Shown piece after piece: positions 23,751 through 35,400 of a DNA stretch of 64,000 nucleotides. Positions within the stretch are counted from its first letter, which is position 1, and every line of letters starts with the position of its first letter. A model generated the notes under the pieces. The model was not told the origin of the DNA. It was given only the letters and a program-made list of their open reading frames with translations, and made no database searches. This stretch comes from Plantago ovata (lineage: Eukaryota > Streptophyta > Magnoliopsida > Lamiales > Plantaginaceae): contig CM051458.1 in NCBI GenBank assembly GCA_028274465.1, positions 83,286,085-83,350,084 of the forward strand, given 5' to 3'. Both the position numbers and the translations under genes were made by a program.

Positions 23751-25952
23751 TCATAACACTTGAACCCTTAAACCATTTATAACTCTGAAAATAAATGTGC
23801 GAGCTCTTTTCTATATAGTAAAAAGGTTGGTTTTTAAATTGAAGAGAGATAGAGTGGTTGGACATACTTGAATCTCACAAAATCTCCATAAATTCTCCTC
23901 TCCATCTCATAACTGCTAAGCTATACTAGTTGTTGAAACAATCCATGGCAGCTTAAGCAGCGTTTGTTTCGCTTATGAGTATTCTAGGCCGCCACATGCG
24001 ATTTCCCCGTCCTATTGACCAAAATCAGATTCAATCTCTCAATGGAAAGGTCAGTTTATTGGCTGACTTTCTTGAGAGAGATTCCCATGGCAACAATACA
24101 GGTACCGCCGTAAATCTGAACTGAAAGCTCGCTCGAGGATCATGAGTATACATGTAAAATTGGTTCAAGGATAAGAATGCAAAAATGAAATGTGGCCACA
24201 ATCCATATTTTCACAATTTGATTCATGGATAGAGACACTCTCAATTCTGGTCTTCTAAACATTTTTACAAACATGTTGAAAAATTGTTCAAAAATCAAAA
24301 TCGAAAGTAAGACTCTGTTATTTTCATATGAAAATTAATTATTTTAAGTTCAATTCAGTTCAAATTTGATTAATATTATTTTGTATTACAAATAAGTTCA
24401 GTTCATATTTGATTAATAGTATTTAGTACTACAAATAAGTTTAGCTTAATTCATAGATTTTCAGACGAAGAGAACAAAGTCTAAATAAATTTTGGCAAAA
24501 AAATAACTTTGCCCCCAAAAGTTTGGTGAATTGTACAATTTAACCCTTGAAGTTTGCTCGTGTGCATTTTTACCCCCAAAATATTAATATTTGTATGTGT
24601 TACACGCTCCGGTTACTTATATTTAGTGGGTTTTTTAATTTTTAAGTGAAATTAAGAAAATAAAGGAAAAAGATTAAATACAAGCTAATAGTACTACGAA
24701 GTCAACAACAATACTCTAAACTCTAAAGTTACCCATCGTTCCTCTCCGGTCAAGTCGTCCAAAAATCATCATTGCTGCTTGGTGGTGTCAATTGCCATCG
24801 TGCTCTCTTATACATCTCTCTTCAGTGTATGATCATCAAAAGTTGCAATGATGTTATCAGATTCAGTAAGCATTCTTCAAGCATACATCATCATATATAC
24901 ACATTAAAAATATAAACCAGCAAATAATCAAGAATGAACGGAACTTGCACCATCAATTGAAAACTCCAGCTCTGTCCAGTACTCAAATTTCGAAGGAATT
25001 GATTCCAATTGTTGTCAAATTGGAATCATCCTGGAAGCCTAAATCCTAATTGGGTTTAAGCAGATTTTTTTTTAAATTTTTTTTGAGAACCGTTTAAGCA
25101 GAATCAAGAGAATGAAGAGATGAAGTAATATAAACGGGAAGATCAAGTAAAGTGTTTGGCTCTAAACTAGGGAGAGGGATTTTGAATATTGACGAGAGAT
25201 GTGAATAGGAATTACTGTTGAGAGGGTTTTGGGAAATTAGTTTTGGGTTTGAGTTAGTAAAAGTTAGTAGGATATAGGGGGAATATTGATAAGTATGATG
25301 ATGATTGGTGATGATTGGTTGATTGAATGATTGGTTAGTTATAGTTAGTTATTTCTAGTTGTATTGGGATTGAGATAGAATGTATTGGAAATTGAGTAGA
25401 TTTGGTTGAGAATTGAATATTATATGTTAGATGAAATAAGATGAAGTGAAATGGAGGGGGAAAAAAATCTGATATGTAAAATTTGCCCCTAATTTTCGGA
25501 ATTCTTTTTATATTTTTTTTTAATTTTTTTTTTCTTTAAACAATGTCAGTAAATATTTTTTTATTTGTGTAACAAATTGTTTACCTATAATTCCGACTTT
25601 GAAGTGTAGAAAAAAATAATTTCTTTTATACAGTTCAATCCTATTTTATATTCATATTTTTTTTTTTAATTTTTTTTTTTATGTATTTTCGTTTTTTTGG
25701 TTTTTTTCCTCGTTTCGAGTTAATAATAAAGAATGACTTGAATGTTATTTAAATAGTGGTTCCCACCAATTACTTCTTGTAACATTTAAAAGAGAAGTTA
25801 GAAATTTCGTTCGAACATCGTACGAATACCATTTCGACTAATCAGATAGGTAAAAACACGTTTACCATAATTCGTAGATTAAAGTTACAACAACGTAAAC
25901 ATTGATGGAATGAAATCATCACACATTACAATACAAAGACGGAATATCGAAT
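23751..25952. other. Intergenic AT-rich DNA
   Basis: No gene is supported. The stretch 24490-24640 has a CCCC-AAAGTTTGG style typical of the ends of plant DNA transposons, but I found no matching partner. Several poly-T runs lie at 25500-25720. Confidence 0.35.
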
Positions 25953-26668
25953 TCATGGGGTGGGCCATTTACACCCGCTGTCCTGGCGTTCCTTAGAACT
26001 AGAGCTCTCCTCGATCCATCCTGGGGTTGCACGGGCAGATGGGGATATGAAGTTGGTCTCCGGTGGGGGCTGTGTTATTTCCCCTATTGGCTGTCCCTCA
26101 GGGAAAGAAATCATGTCGAATTCAGTGCGCTTGAAAAGGTACTGTAGCACCTCAGCGTCCGGTTCAACGGCATTTATGTAATTCCCCGCCTCGGGGTACA
26201 TCTGCGAGTATAAGTTGAATTTGATTGGATATTAAGTGAATTTAGATTGTTTAATTTCCACCTTACTTGATAGGAATAGTTGTTAATTGAACTTGTTTAG
26301 GAAGTCTTAAGTACCTGGCGAATGCCTTTGTGAAGAACCGTTGGGACGTACAAATAGGCGGGGTTTGTGAATAGCTCAACCCCAGGCAGATTGATTATGT
26401 ACTCCCATGCGTTGAATTTAGTGGCCCACTTGCTGAACGAAGCAAGAATCATCTCTTTCGTGAAACATGTACGGCGGGTACACTCGTGCATCAATGTCGT
26501 CCACACATCGAGGCCAATACGCTGAATGTGGCGCCTATTGAAGGCCCGGGGGTTGTTGGCTTTGTACTCGGACATTATCCGAAGCAGTTGTTGGTCATGC
26601 GGTTCCCCCCAAGCTGTGCACAACCGATTGATCCTACGGCAAGATGAGTTGCATACAAAAGTTGCCAT
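25953..26668 (-). CDS. SANT/Myb-like small protein, array member C
   Basis: Two exons, 26668-26315 and 26201-25953, join in phase 0 (CAG|ATG) to give 200 residues. I do not recognise a characterised protein. Its core (CFTKEMILASFSKWATKFNA, then WEYIINLPGV, YVPTVLHKGIRQ) is clearly homologous to member B, and more distantly to the Myb/SANT-like domain visible in member A. After the intron comes MYPEAGNYINAVEPDAEVLQ, then TEFD and IGEITQPPPE, and an acidic/serine tail (EESSSSKERQDSGC). The start ATG 26668 gives MATFVCNSSC. An upstream in-frame M exists at 26734 but would add a hydrophobic stretch not shared by the others. It is about 200 bp from the stop of member B. The role is unknown; DNA binding is inferred from fold similarity only. 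Confidence 0.6.
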
Positions 26669-26871
26669 TTTCGCTGTATGCATGCAGAAAGTTACACACA
26701 TAAAAGTTAGTAAAAGCGTATAACATAAAATCATTTCAAGAGTGCATAACCAGAGGAATATTATTACACAAAGAGGAAATCATTTCATACATTTTTTCTA
26801 ATAAATAATGTTCAAAGATTCCAAATTTAAAGGTGCATTCTTTATTACAATTCCATTAAATGGTGAACAAT

Positions 26872-27546
26872 TCAAGAGTTTTCCTCTTCCGAAGAATCGG
26901 AGTAAGTGTCGTAACCGGCAGTTGAGGCGACGAAGGTCGGATCGATACGATAACATTCGTGAACTGGTTCGACTATCTCACCGACTGAGGCGTTGCGACA
27001 TAAAACTAAGAGCGACGTTTGGTCGAATTCAGAACCTTGAAATGCGTTTCTAAGGATTTTGTAGTGCTTCTCGCATTTATTGAAATATCGTGTAGCTGCT
27101 GGGAACATCTGCACAGTAAAAATAAGTTGTTCGTTACACAAAGACGTTTTCAAATAATGACATTGAAGTTTTATTTGAGTTGGGTTACGCACCTCCGTTA
27201 TGCCATATTTCAAAACAGTGGGAACGTAGATGTGCTGGGGGTCTGTTGAAATAGCTACTCCAGGCAACCTGGAAATATATGTCCATGCGTTAAAGCGTAG
27301 GACTAACGCCGAAAATTTTTGGAGGACAAACTCTTTGCTGAAGCACTCCCCTGGGAAGTGGTCATGCAAGTAAGCCGTCCATCTTGCTAACAGCTTTAAT
27401 TCGAGGTTAACTCTGTTCATTCTCTTCCTATCAGTGGTCGTAACAAACCCAAGCAAACTATTATCGTGTCTTGCCGTCCACGTCACATCCGGTACGTAAC
27501 TGCAGTTGTTAACCCCACAGTGATAGGTTTTCACCCCTGAGGCCAT
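26872..27546 (-). CDS. SANT/Myb-like small protein, array member B
   Basis: Exons 27546-27193 and 27108-26872 give about 196 residues after removal of an 84-nt intron (27192-27109). The intron is a multiple of three and contains no stop in frame, so the unspliced message would also be readable with 28 extra residues. Conserved blocks shared with member C are CFSKEFVLQKFSALVLRFNA, WTYISRLPGV, IYVPTVLKYGITE, then after the intron MFPAATRYF, SEFD and VGEIVEPV. The tail is acidic (DTYSDSSEEENS). The first Met could be 27561 or 27546; I prefer 27546 (ATGGCC). It is not a family I can name. Member A ends 211 bp upstream and member C begins 204 bp downstream, all on the same strand. Confidence 0.6.
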   Translation of the reverse strand: MASGVKTYHCGVNNCSYVPDVTWTARHDNSLLGFVTTTDRKRMNRVNLELKLLARWTAYLHDHFPGECFSKEFVLQKFSALVLRFNAWTYISRLPGVAISTDPQHIYVPTVLKYGITEVRNPTQIKLQCHYLKTSLCNEQLIFTVQMFPAATRYFNKCEKHYKILRNAFQGSEFDQTSLLVLCRNASVGEIVEPVHECYRIDPTFVASTAGYDTYSDSSEEENS

Positions 27547-27756
27547 TAGCTGGCAATTCAAATCGGTTAGAAGGAATTTGTAAGGACGAAAACATTTGCA
27601 GTAGGAGCGGAGGGGAATTTTTAAATATAGATCAAACTCATGTAAGATAGAAACGGTTCATACATACTTATGAATGTAAATACATATCTTATTTTCAAAG
27701 TACATCGCAGCAGAATGACTTAGGTTCAATTTATTTAAAAAGTGAAGATGATAAGC

Positions 27757-28293
27757 TTATGGATCCCCAAACACCGCGCATAAAGTGTCCCATTCGGCAA
27801 TACGGACATCAACCACGGCAGCATCGTCACCCGGTGTCTGTTCTTGATTTGCATGAAGAACAGGATATAAATGTCAGATAACTAACAAAACCTAAGATTG
27901 CAAATGAAATCTAATAAGTATGTTTACTTATTGTAACCGTACCGTCCTTATTTGCTGCAAGTAGTAAGATGGACCGGTTATGCGTCCCGTTCTCCGGTTC
28001 ACGTCAAATCCCGGATAATTAGCAAATAGGTGGTGAATTACTTTGTAAAGTACTTTCAAACACTTGTATTTCATTTTGCAGTGAACCATGGTGAATGGTG
28101 AACCTCTGTTGTAATGGCTGTAATACCGTGTCCCAAAAGATTGTACAATGCTTCGCCAGGTGGGGGGATCAATCTTAAAGCCAGGTGGAAAGCGACTGAA
28201 TGCGAATTGGTAGGCAATAGTACGGATAAACTCCTCTGTTTCCCAATCGCCCCAAGTCGGAGATAGCTCGTATATTGGCATCTGTGATGACAT
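27757..28293 (-). CDS. SANT/Myb-like small protein, array member A
   Basis: Exons 28293-27943 and 27837-27757 join in phase 0 to give about 143 residues. The first exon matches the Myb_DNA-bind_3 type of plant SANT-like domain: WGDWETEEFIRTIAYQ, PPTWRSIVQSF, KMKYKCLKVLYKVIHHL and GFDVNRRTGRITGPS. The second exon (DVRIAEWDTLCAVFGDP) resembles the closing helix that usually follows this domain. As in members B and C, one intron separates the main domain from the last segment. The start is uncertain: ATG 28293 (MSSQMPIYEL) is chosen, but CACAG just before ATG 28281 also looks like a splice acceptor, so an upstream exon is possible. Nuclear DNA binding is plausible. Some plant SANT-like genes of this kind derive from Harbinger-type transposons. 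Confidence 0.6.
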
Positions 28294-28441
28294 ATTGAGT
28301 AAGATTAAATATGACATTAAAAGGAAAGTGTGGGGCATATGTAAGGGTGAACTTCATCAATTTCATTATGAGATTAAAGGGAGTTCATCATACAAAATTA
28401 TTTGAACAAGGACTTTGGTTAAACGAAAACAAAACCCCGAA

Positions 28442-28640
28442 CTAAAAGGTACTAGGTTGATTCAGGTACCAAGCAACCTTGACCTCGTCGGGGTATTGGA
28501 GCCACGCCCTGGCCTCATCAACGCTGTTCATTAACAATGTGTTGCCGGCGAGATAACGAGGCAATTCTGATTGAGTAAGATCTCTGCATCAGAGAGACGA
28601 AAGGCGGTGGAGACACATAGAAGGGAGGGAATCGATCCAT
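28442..28640 (-). pseudogene. Broken small frame upstream of the SANT-like array
   Basis: An ATG at 28640 opens MDRFPPFYVSPPPFVSL. After about that point a second frame, offset by one base, continues RDLTQSELPRYLAGN, LLMNSVDEARAWLQYP and DEVKVAWYLNQPSTF to a stop at 28442-28444. Both halves have coding-like composition, which suggests one small gene broken by a single-base indel. No GT donor is well placed to rescue the frame. It may be the N-terminal part or a companion gene of the array downstream; I do not recognise it. Confidence 0.4.
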
Positions 28641-29407
28641 CACTGAGTTCTCATCTCTCTTTATTCCGGTAAATGTATTTTGACAAAATATTTTATTTTA
28701 AAGAAATAAGAAACACTCTCACTGTGTGTTGTAAACTGCCGGAAATTTTGAAAGTGCACGAAATTTAAAACATTAGGGGTATGGTGCAAACATCAGGGAA
28801 TAAAGTGCAAAAATCGTTAAATAAATGGAGAGACTGCAAATGCAAGACATTTCCCACACAAAGAAAGTACTCAGGGTAAGATTCAAATTACGAATCTCAG
28901 GAGTTGAGCTTCACAATAAACAAGGATTGAGGCCTGTTCATTATCATATGTTATTACAAAGTTCAGGAGTTGAGCTTCGTAATATATGATAATCTTACCC
29001 TGAGTTTCATAATCACACAAGATCATTACCAAGCTCAAAAGAGAACTGTTCAGAAAGGAAATTTTCATGGGGGTTGAGATTCCAACGAAATGAAAGAAAA
29101 AAAATCTACTAAAACACTTAATTGCTTAGCAAAGTAGCCCCAACAATTCCTACAAACAACCCATAATATCAGCTAATGTTACACAAGGTAAGCAAAGGAA
29201 CCTGTTAAAGGTATCAATGTAGTAACAATTTACACAACCAGGCAGGCAGACTGCCGAATCATGTTTGGTTACCTAAAAGTATCACAAAAGATTTAAGCAA
29301 TAGAGGGCTCAGGACCGGGTGCTACTCTACATTTGCAACCACACCTAATTTCTGTATCTACAGCAACAGATTTTCTGTCACCCAGGCACAACGGAGCTCT
29401 CTCATTC
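28641..29407. other. Intergenic region between SANT-like array and HOS15
   Basis: No gene is seen. A perfect 13-bp inverted repeat (28870-28882 with 28992-29004) encloses about 110 bp in which AGGAGTTGAGCTTC occurs twice. Right of it is the 3' flank of HOS15. Confidence 0.45.
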
Positions 29408-32400
29408 CTACATCCGGAAGTCCAACACACAGATCACATTGTTAGCAAAACAGGCAGCAATCTTATTTCCTTCCTTGTTCCAGACCACTTCAAAGATCCC
29501 GCCTTTTCCAAAGAAAGTTCGTACAATCTTGTTTTCCTTCACGGACCATATGTGCACGCTTCTATCCAGTGACCCACTGGCCAGATACTCACCATTTGGA
29601 CTGAATGCAACAGAATAAACAGGCTCCCTGGATTTGAATTGTCAAAACAAAACAGGGAAATCAAAATATAAACTTAGTCAATTGAGTAACTTCTGATCAG
29701 CATGATCTTGTATTTCAAATCACTAGGTTCAACAATAAATAGTGACTTGATATATAGTATGCTGGAACATTAGCCCCCTGGCTGGTTTTCTTTTTCGTTT
29801 TCGACTCACTCTAACAGACATAATATTCAACTATGCAAGTCCTTGCTTTTTATTTTTTCTTCGGATGGCACGTCCTTGCTATTTTATAGATATAAACATG
29901 ATAATATGATTTGATGCCTATACTTTTAGGTTCTCCTCATTGTTCCAACATCAGAACATTGTTTCACTTTACTTTTTCAATCTTAAAAATTACACATGCA
30001 ATAATACAACAGGGGAATGAATGTAGAATGAGCCCCCTATAAAGTGAGCATTTTTCCTTTTACAGTTACCATACCTGTGGCCATTTAAGCTGCTCTGAAG
30101 ATTTCCAGTATGAGCGTCCCAGATCTTTATGGTAGAATCGAAAGAGGCACTGTGGAATAGATAAAGCTAGGACGGTGAGCATATACATAACATGTAAAGG
30201 AGAAAACTGAAACATCCCATAGTGGCATCATGAAAATCAGTACTAAACATCTCTAGCCAATTACAGTGGAAGATGCAGAGTCATATTATGTGAACCTGAG
30301 AACCCTAAGACCCAAGAAATCAAGTCAAAACTACCCACAGAAGAAAGTACCATGTAAACCAGGAGCTGCAGATTATAGACGCAGGTAACCTTGTCCTTAT
30401 AAATTTTCCAAACTATGCATCATTCTGTGATGTTAATATTGACCCTTTTAGTTCATCCAAGTGTTTTTAGCTTTCCTTGAATTAACATCATGGATATAGG
30501 TAGCATTTGCAAAACATGGATACATCATACATGAAATGAAATTAAAACACATTTTCAATCACTGAAGTGCGGGGACAATAACCTTGCCAACACCAGCTGC
30601 CGATTAGGGTTGTTGGTACCAGGCCCTGTAGGACTCCACCGGACGGTATATATCTCCTGAAATTACCGTACACATCACAATTGATTCATAGATTGCATTA
30701 GTAAAGTAAGAAAGGCAAAGTTTTGTCTCATACTTTGGTGTGCTCCTTCAAATCAACCACACATGCATCCTGTTTCAGGCTCCATATCTGCATCATTACA
30801 GAGATTTTAGACAATCTACAAGTGGTTAAAGAATTAGAGAAGAGAAGAGAAGAGTTGAGGAAACGAATGAAAAAGAGAAACAAGGATCCAAAGTCACGAC
30901 CCGATTGGAACCAACCTGTGTAATAACCTTGCTTTACATAAGGATTCCAAATTTTGATCATAAATAATAATGTGACTTATCAAATGCACAAGGGAGAATG
31001 ATTATTTATGGGTCGTTGTTGATAAAGATTAGTCTGATGTAAACCTATCAAATGATCTTGAATGAACAGAACGCAGATTCAATTATTGCTAAATAGAAAC
31101 TAGATATCGTCTTTTCATTTTTTATTGTCTTAAAAAAGTCTTTTCCCAGAGGGAACTATAAAAAGCTATAAGTCAACAGAGAATATTCTCAGGATAGCAG
31201 ATTGCAGTTCGATAAAAAGACGGCCCCCATTAACATCAATGTGCTCACAGCATTTTATAGAGTAAATAGCAGTATATTGCACATCTAAATTAGCGAAGCT
31301 GACCTTTGCAGTACAATCATCCGAGCATGAAGCCAGAAGTGCACCTGTGGGGTCCCACTTGATAGCATTAACTTCACCCTGAAAAACACATTAGAAAGTG
31401 AAGGAGACATGTAAGAACAAGTATTTAATACGCTAAGAGAATTCAACAGTACAAGCCTTCAATCCAGATTCATAGCAACTCATTTGAAACCATATTTTGG
31501 TTTGAATGCCTCTATTAGGTAGGGGGCTTTTCTTTCATTAACTAGAGCCAGAAAAACGTAAGCCAGTCATGATTTAAGCAATCTGCCTATGTAACTTACA
31601 TTTGAGAATACGCAACATAGGTATGTTAGTTATACGCAACATAGAAATGGCCTCATTTCAGTCATTTGTTATTATGTTATTAACTTTAACTTCACCTTGC
31701 ACTTGCAGTACAGTAACATTTAATTTAACTGAAATATATGCGTCAGACAGTAATAAAACTTTTGTTGCTACTTGGGAAAATAGGATATACAGTAATAAAA
31801 CTGTAACAATATCGTAACTATTGATACAAACCTGATGTCCTTGAAAGCGTCTAACTGGATGCTCCTCTCCAACTTTACAAACATATATCATGCTATCAGC
31901 AGAGCATGTTGCAAATGAGACATTGTTTCGCCAATCAACATCAAGGGCTGGAGCTGCAGCCAATAAAAAGGCATGTGAAGTCATGAAGTCAACAAAAACG
32001 CGGGCATTCAAAGTGATATTCTTGATGGACTAGAAGACAGCGTATATAGTTAAGAACTCAAGAAACTAAAAGCTAAAAGGAAAGAGCAGGAACCTCTGTG
32101 AAGTTCAAACTGCTGTTTCCATTCCCCTGTCTTAGCATCCCATACGATTGCAGTTTTATCCACACTACCACTGAGAAGATAATCTCCTTTCTTGTTCCAC
32201 TTTAAGGAGAAAATTGGCCCTTTATGTTTATACAAGGTACTTATTAAATCCCCTGAACGAAAGAAAGTTCATAAGCACGGTTAGTAATAAGAGATACTAG
32301 AATACTAGATAATGCGCTCCATTAGTAATATGAATAATCAAGTTTTTATAAGCACGGCTAGTAATACAATTTTTTACTACAAAATAAATACCATCCACAA

Positions 32401-35400
32401 CATTTTTTCTCAAATAAATGCATATAAAACACACTAACACACAGGTGAGCATAAACTTCAAGGCTGCTTCAGCAGATCACTATCATCAGTGTCAAATCTA
32501 TCCAATCATATTATTTCTAAAATCTAATTCAATTCCATTTAACTATTTATTTATTTATTTTGAAACGGAAAATCTAACACTACCCTACTCCTACGCTACC
32601 CCTTTACCACCTTATAACTCCAAATACACACCCATACCAACCTTATGCCTCCGTTGGGGTTCGAACCCCTGACCTCTCCTTGCTACTCTAGCACCTTTAC
32701 CACCAGACCACCTTATGACCACCCTCCCCCCCTTTAACTATTTATGATTTTACATCCAAGAAACTCTTCACAGTTCAAACTCATTTTGGAAGTGATTACG
32801 CATGAAGGCAATCAAAGTCATTCTTTTCGTCTGAACATGCATCATTTTCATAAAAGTACTCTTTAAATTGTTTATTGAAATTACAAAACTCCTTAAAAGT
32901 CCCTCCCAGATCCTATCCAAACCAAAGAAATATACACACAGCCCAGGATACAAATTCACATTATTGTATCCTCTTTTAATTGTCAACGTAACAGCATATC
33001 ATCAGTTCAGAAGCACAACATGTCACCATGCTTAACATCTCTCAGACATTTACTATTACCATCACAACCACATGCCAACTAAATTCAAATCCTAGATAAG
33101 AAGAAGAAAAACAATGAACCTAGCAAATAAATTTCAAGCCCAGATACCAGCATCAAATAACCACCCGCAGTTACTAACTCATGCCCTAACTATTATCTAT
33201 TCCATTTCTGGGATATACATGATCATCAAAGCACATAGAGATCCCAGGAATCAGTTTTAATAAGATTGGTTCATGTAGGAAACACTCTTACCATCTCTAC
33301 TCCATATCCTAGCTTGGCCATCATAAGAGCCTGTAGCAAGCAGTGATCCCTCCACCTAGTAAAAACACGATTCACAATATGTGCAAATTAAATAATGGCA
33401 TATTATGTACGCATCACATATACAGCTTTTATCTTGAAGCAAGGACATCAGAAAAAATGTCCCAGGGAGCCATCGAACTTGGGAAAACTCACATTCCAAT
33501 CAAGCGTTGTCACATCCTTTGCTTTCTCATTTGGTTTACCCTTGTAGTGCCGCAATACAACACTTGGATGCTCATTACTGGTGCTGGATGGTCCATCAAC
33601 TGTCCAAATTCTTGCAGTAGCATCTCCGGACCTGGATAACACATATCATTATATAGAACACGAACTGATTGGAAATAGTCCATGACATAGGATGTAAAAG
33701 AAGGGTTTTTTTTACACAAACCTCCCCTGGATAATAACTAAATTACACATAAACTAGTGCTCCGTTAGTTTCTTACATAGTGACCCCCTGCCATTAGTTT
33801 TCAAATTTCTGCCGTTAACTTTTTAACTTTTAGACCCCCAGATGATGTCATAATTACAAATAAAGCTTTTTTTTTAACGAATCGGATACAAATAAAGCTT
33901 TAGAAAACATTGTATCTTGGTTCTGCATGTAATAAACAAAAAATAATAATAAAAAAGCATTACATAATTATGTAAGCTAACAATGTACGTAAAAATAATA
34001 CAATGATTCTTATAACTTTTTCTACACAAAAAAAAAAGAAAAGAAAAAAGAAGTGGCAAGTTACATATTAAAAAATGATTTATATTATGTTATTTTACTT
34101 CCATTTGTTGATTTTAGTTATTTTAAAAAATTATAATTAATTTTTTATTCTTTTTAAAACTTATTATTAATCTTCATGATGTCACCGAGGGGTCTGAAAG
34201 TTACAAGTTAACGGACGAACCTGTTTGTGTAAGACTTTACTAACAGCAGGGGGTCAAAATGTATGAAACTAAAGGTGCACTGGTTTATGTACAATTAGTG
34301 CATTATCCATGGGAGGTTTGTATAACTGTAAAAGAAATAACATTGAAATAGCTTAGTTGCAAAGAAACGTAAACTAAAAACCATGGACTCGAACATGATT
34401 TCTGTAGTTTGTATGCCATACCATGTTCTGTTACCACGGACGCCTACACTAACAACTTAACTAAAACAAGAAACAATAAACAATAACTTCAAAGAAATTT
34501 ACAGACAATGTCTGTTGGCATGGACTTTGCAACCATATTTGAAGTTCTAGCAGTCAGAATGATGCACAGCCTACATTGTAATGAAAGACAAAGCTTGTTG
34601 AATACCAATGAACTGTACTGCCTTCACTGAACTAAAAACATTAGGGTAGGAATAGTGTGTATGGGGCAATGATATTTACACGTACATGAAGCATCACTCA
34701 TGAAAATTCAAGGAATTTACAGAGAATAGGGCATAATAATTCACATGTAATTTTCATTGAGTGTGGTTATATTAAAAGAGGTGAAAACATGATTTTTTTT
34801 TATCAACAACATATGAGCATGTCTCACATCTCATCGTACAATCATTTCCTTAAAAGTTACCATTGCACAGGGTTCATTGAAATATCAGGACAACCAAAGT
34901 GAATGCCGGATCAGTTCAAGCAGAAACCAGGTTCTATTTCACCAACACAAAAGAATAGCAGAGAAGGATTAATACTAACAAGCAAATCTGAATAGCAGAG
35001 AAGGATCAATACTAACAAGCAAATCTGAATAGCAGAGAAGGATCAATACTACAGGCAAGCAAGTATTTGGAAGAAAAGGTCTCCGATCCTCACTTTAAAA
35101 CTTGAAAAACAAATGATGACAAGAAACGCACTGGCCTGATATACCAACTTTCTCGTCTAAACATAAAGGGTGCAAAGGTCGAAATATTTCCCAGTGCACT
35201 GGTAAGATAAGTGCCGATAAAGGATATACTAAATTTCTATATTAATGCGATACCGACAATACACTTCTAATACAATATAGACAACCAAGATCATTCAAGG
35301 GATTTCCAAGTACACAACATCATGGTGGGTGATGGAAAGGATTGAATTTCACAAACAAAGAGGAGAACAGCAATGACTATTCTACACAGGAACTGTAAGT

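Noticed and set aside
24490..25500. Possible DNA-transposon end (CCCCAAAAGTTTGG style) that might pair with a similar-looking stretch at 28760-28860 around the SANT-like array
   Set aside because: The two stretches resemble each other only in style; no alignable inverted repeat or target duplication was found, so a transposon enclosing the array is not supported.
32640..32720. Candidate functional tRNA gene at the GGGGTTCGAACCCC box
   Set aside because: No complete cloverleaf or acceptor stem; A/B boxes with an A-rich tail and flanking duplication identify a SINE.
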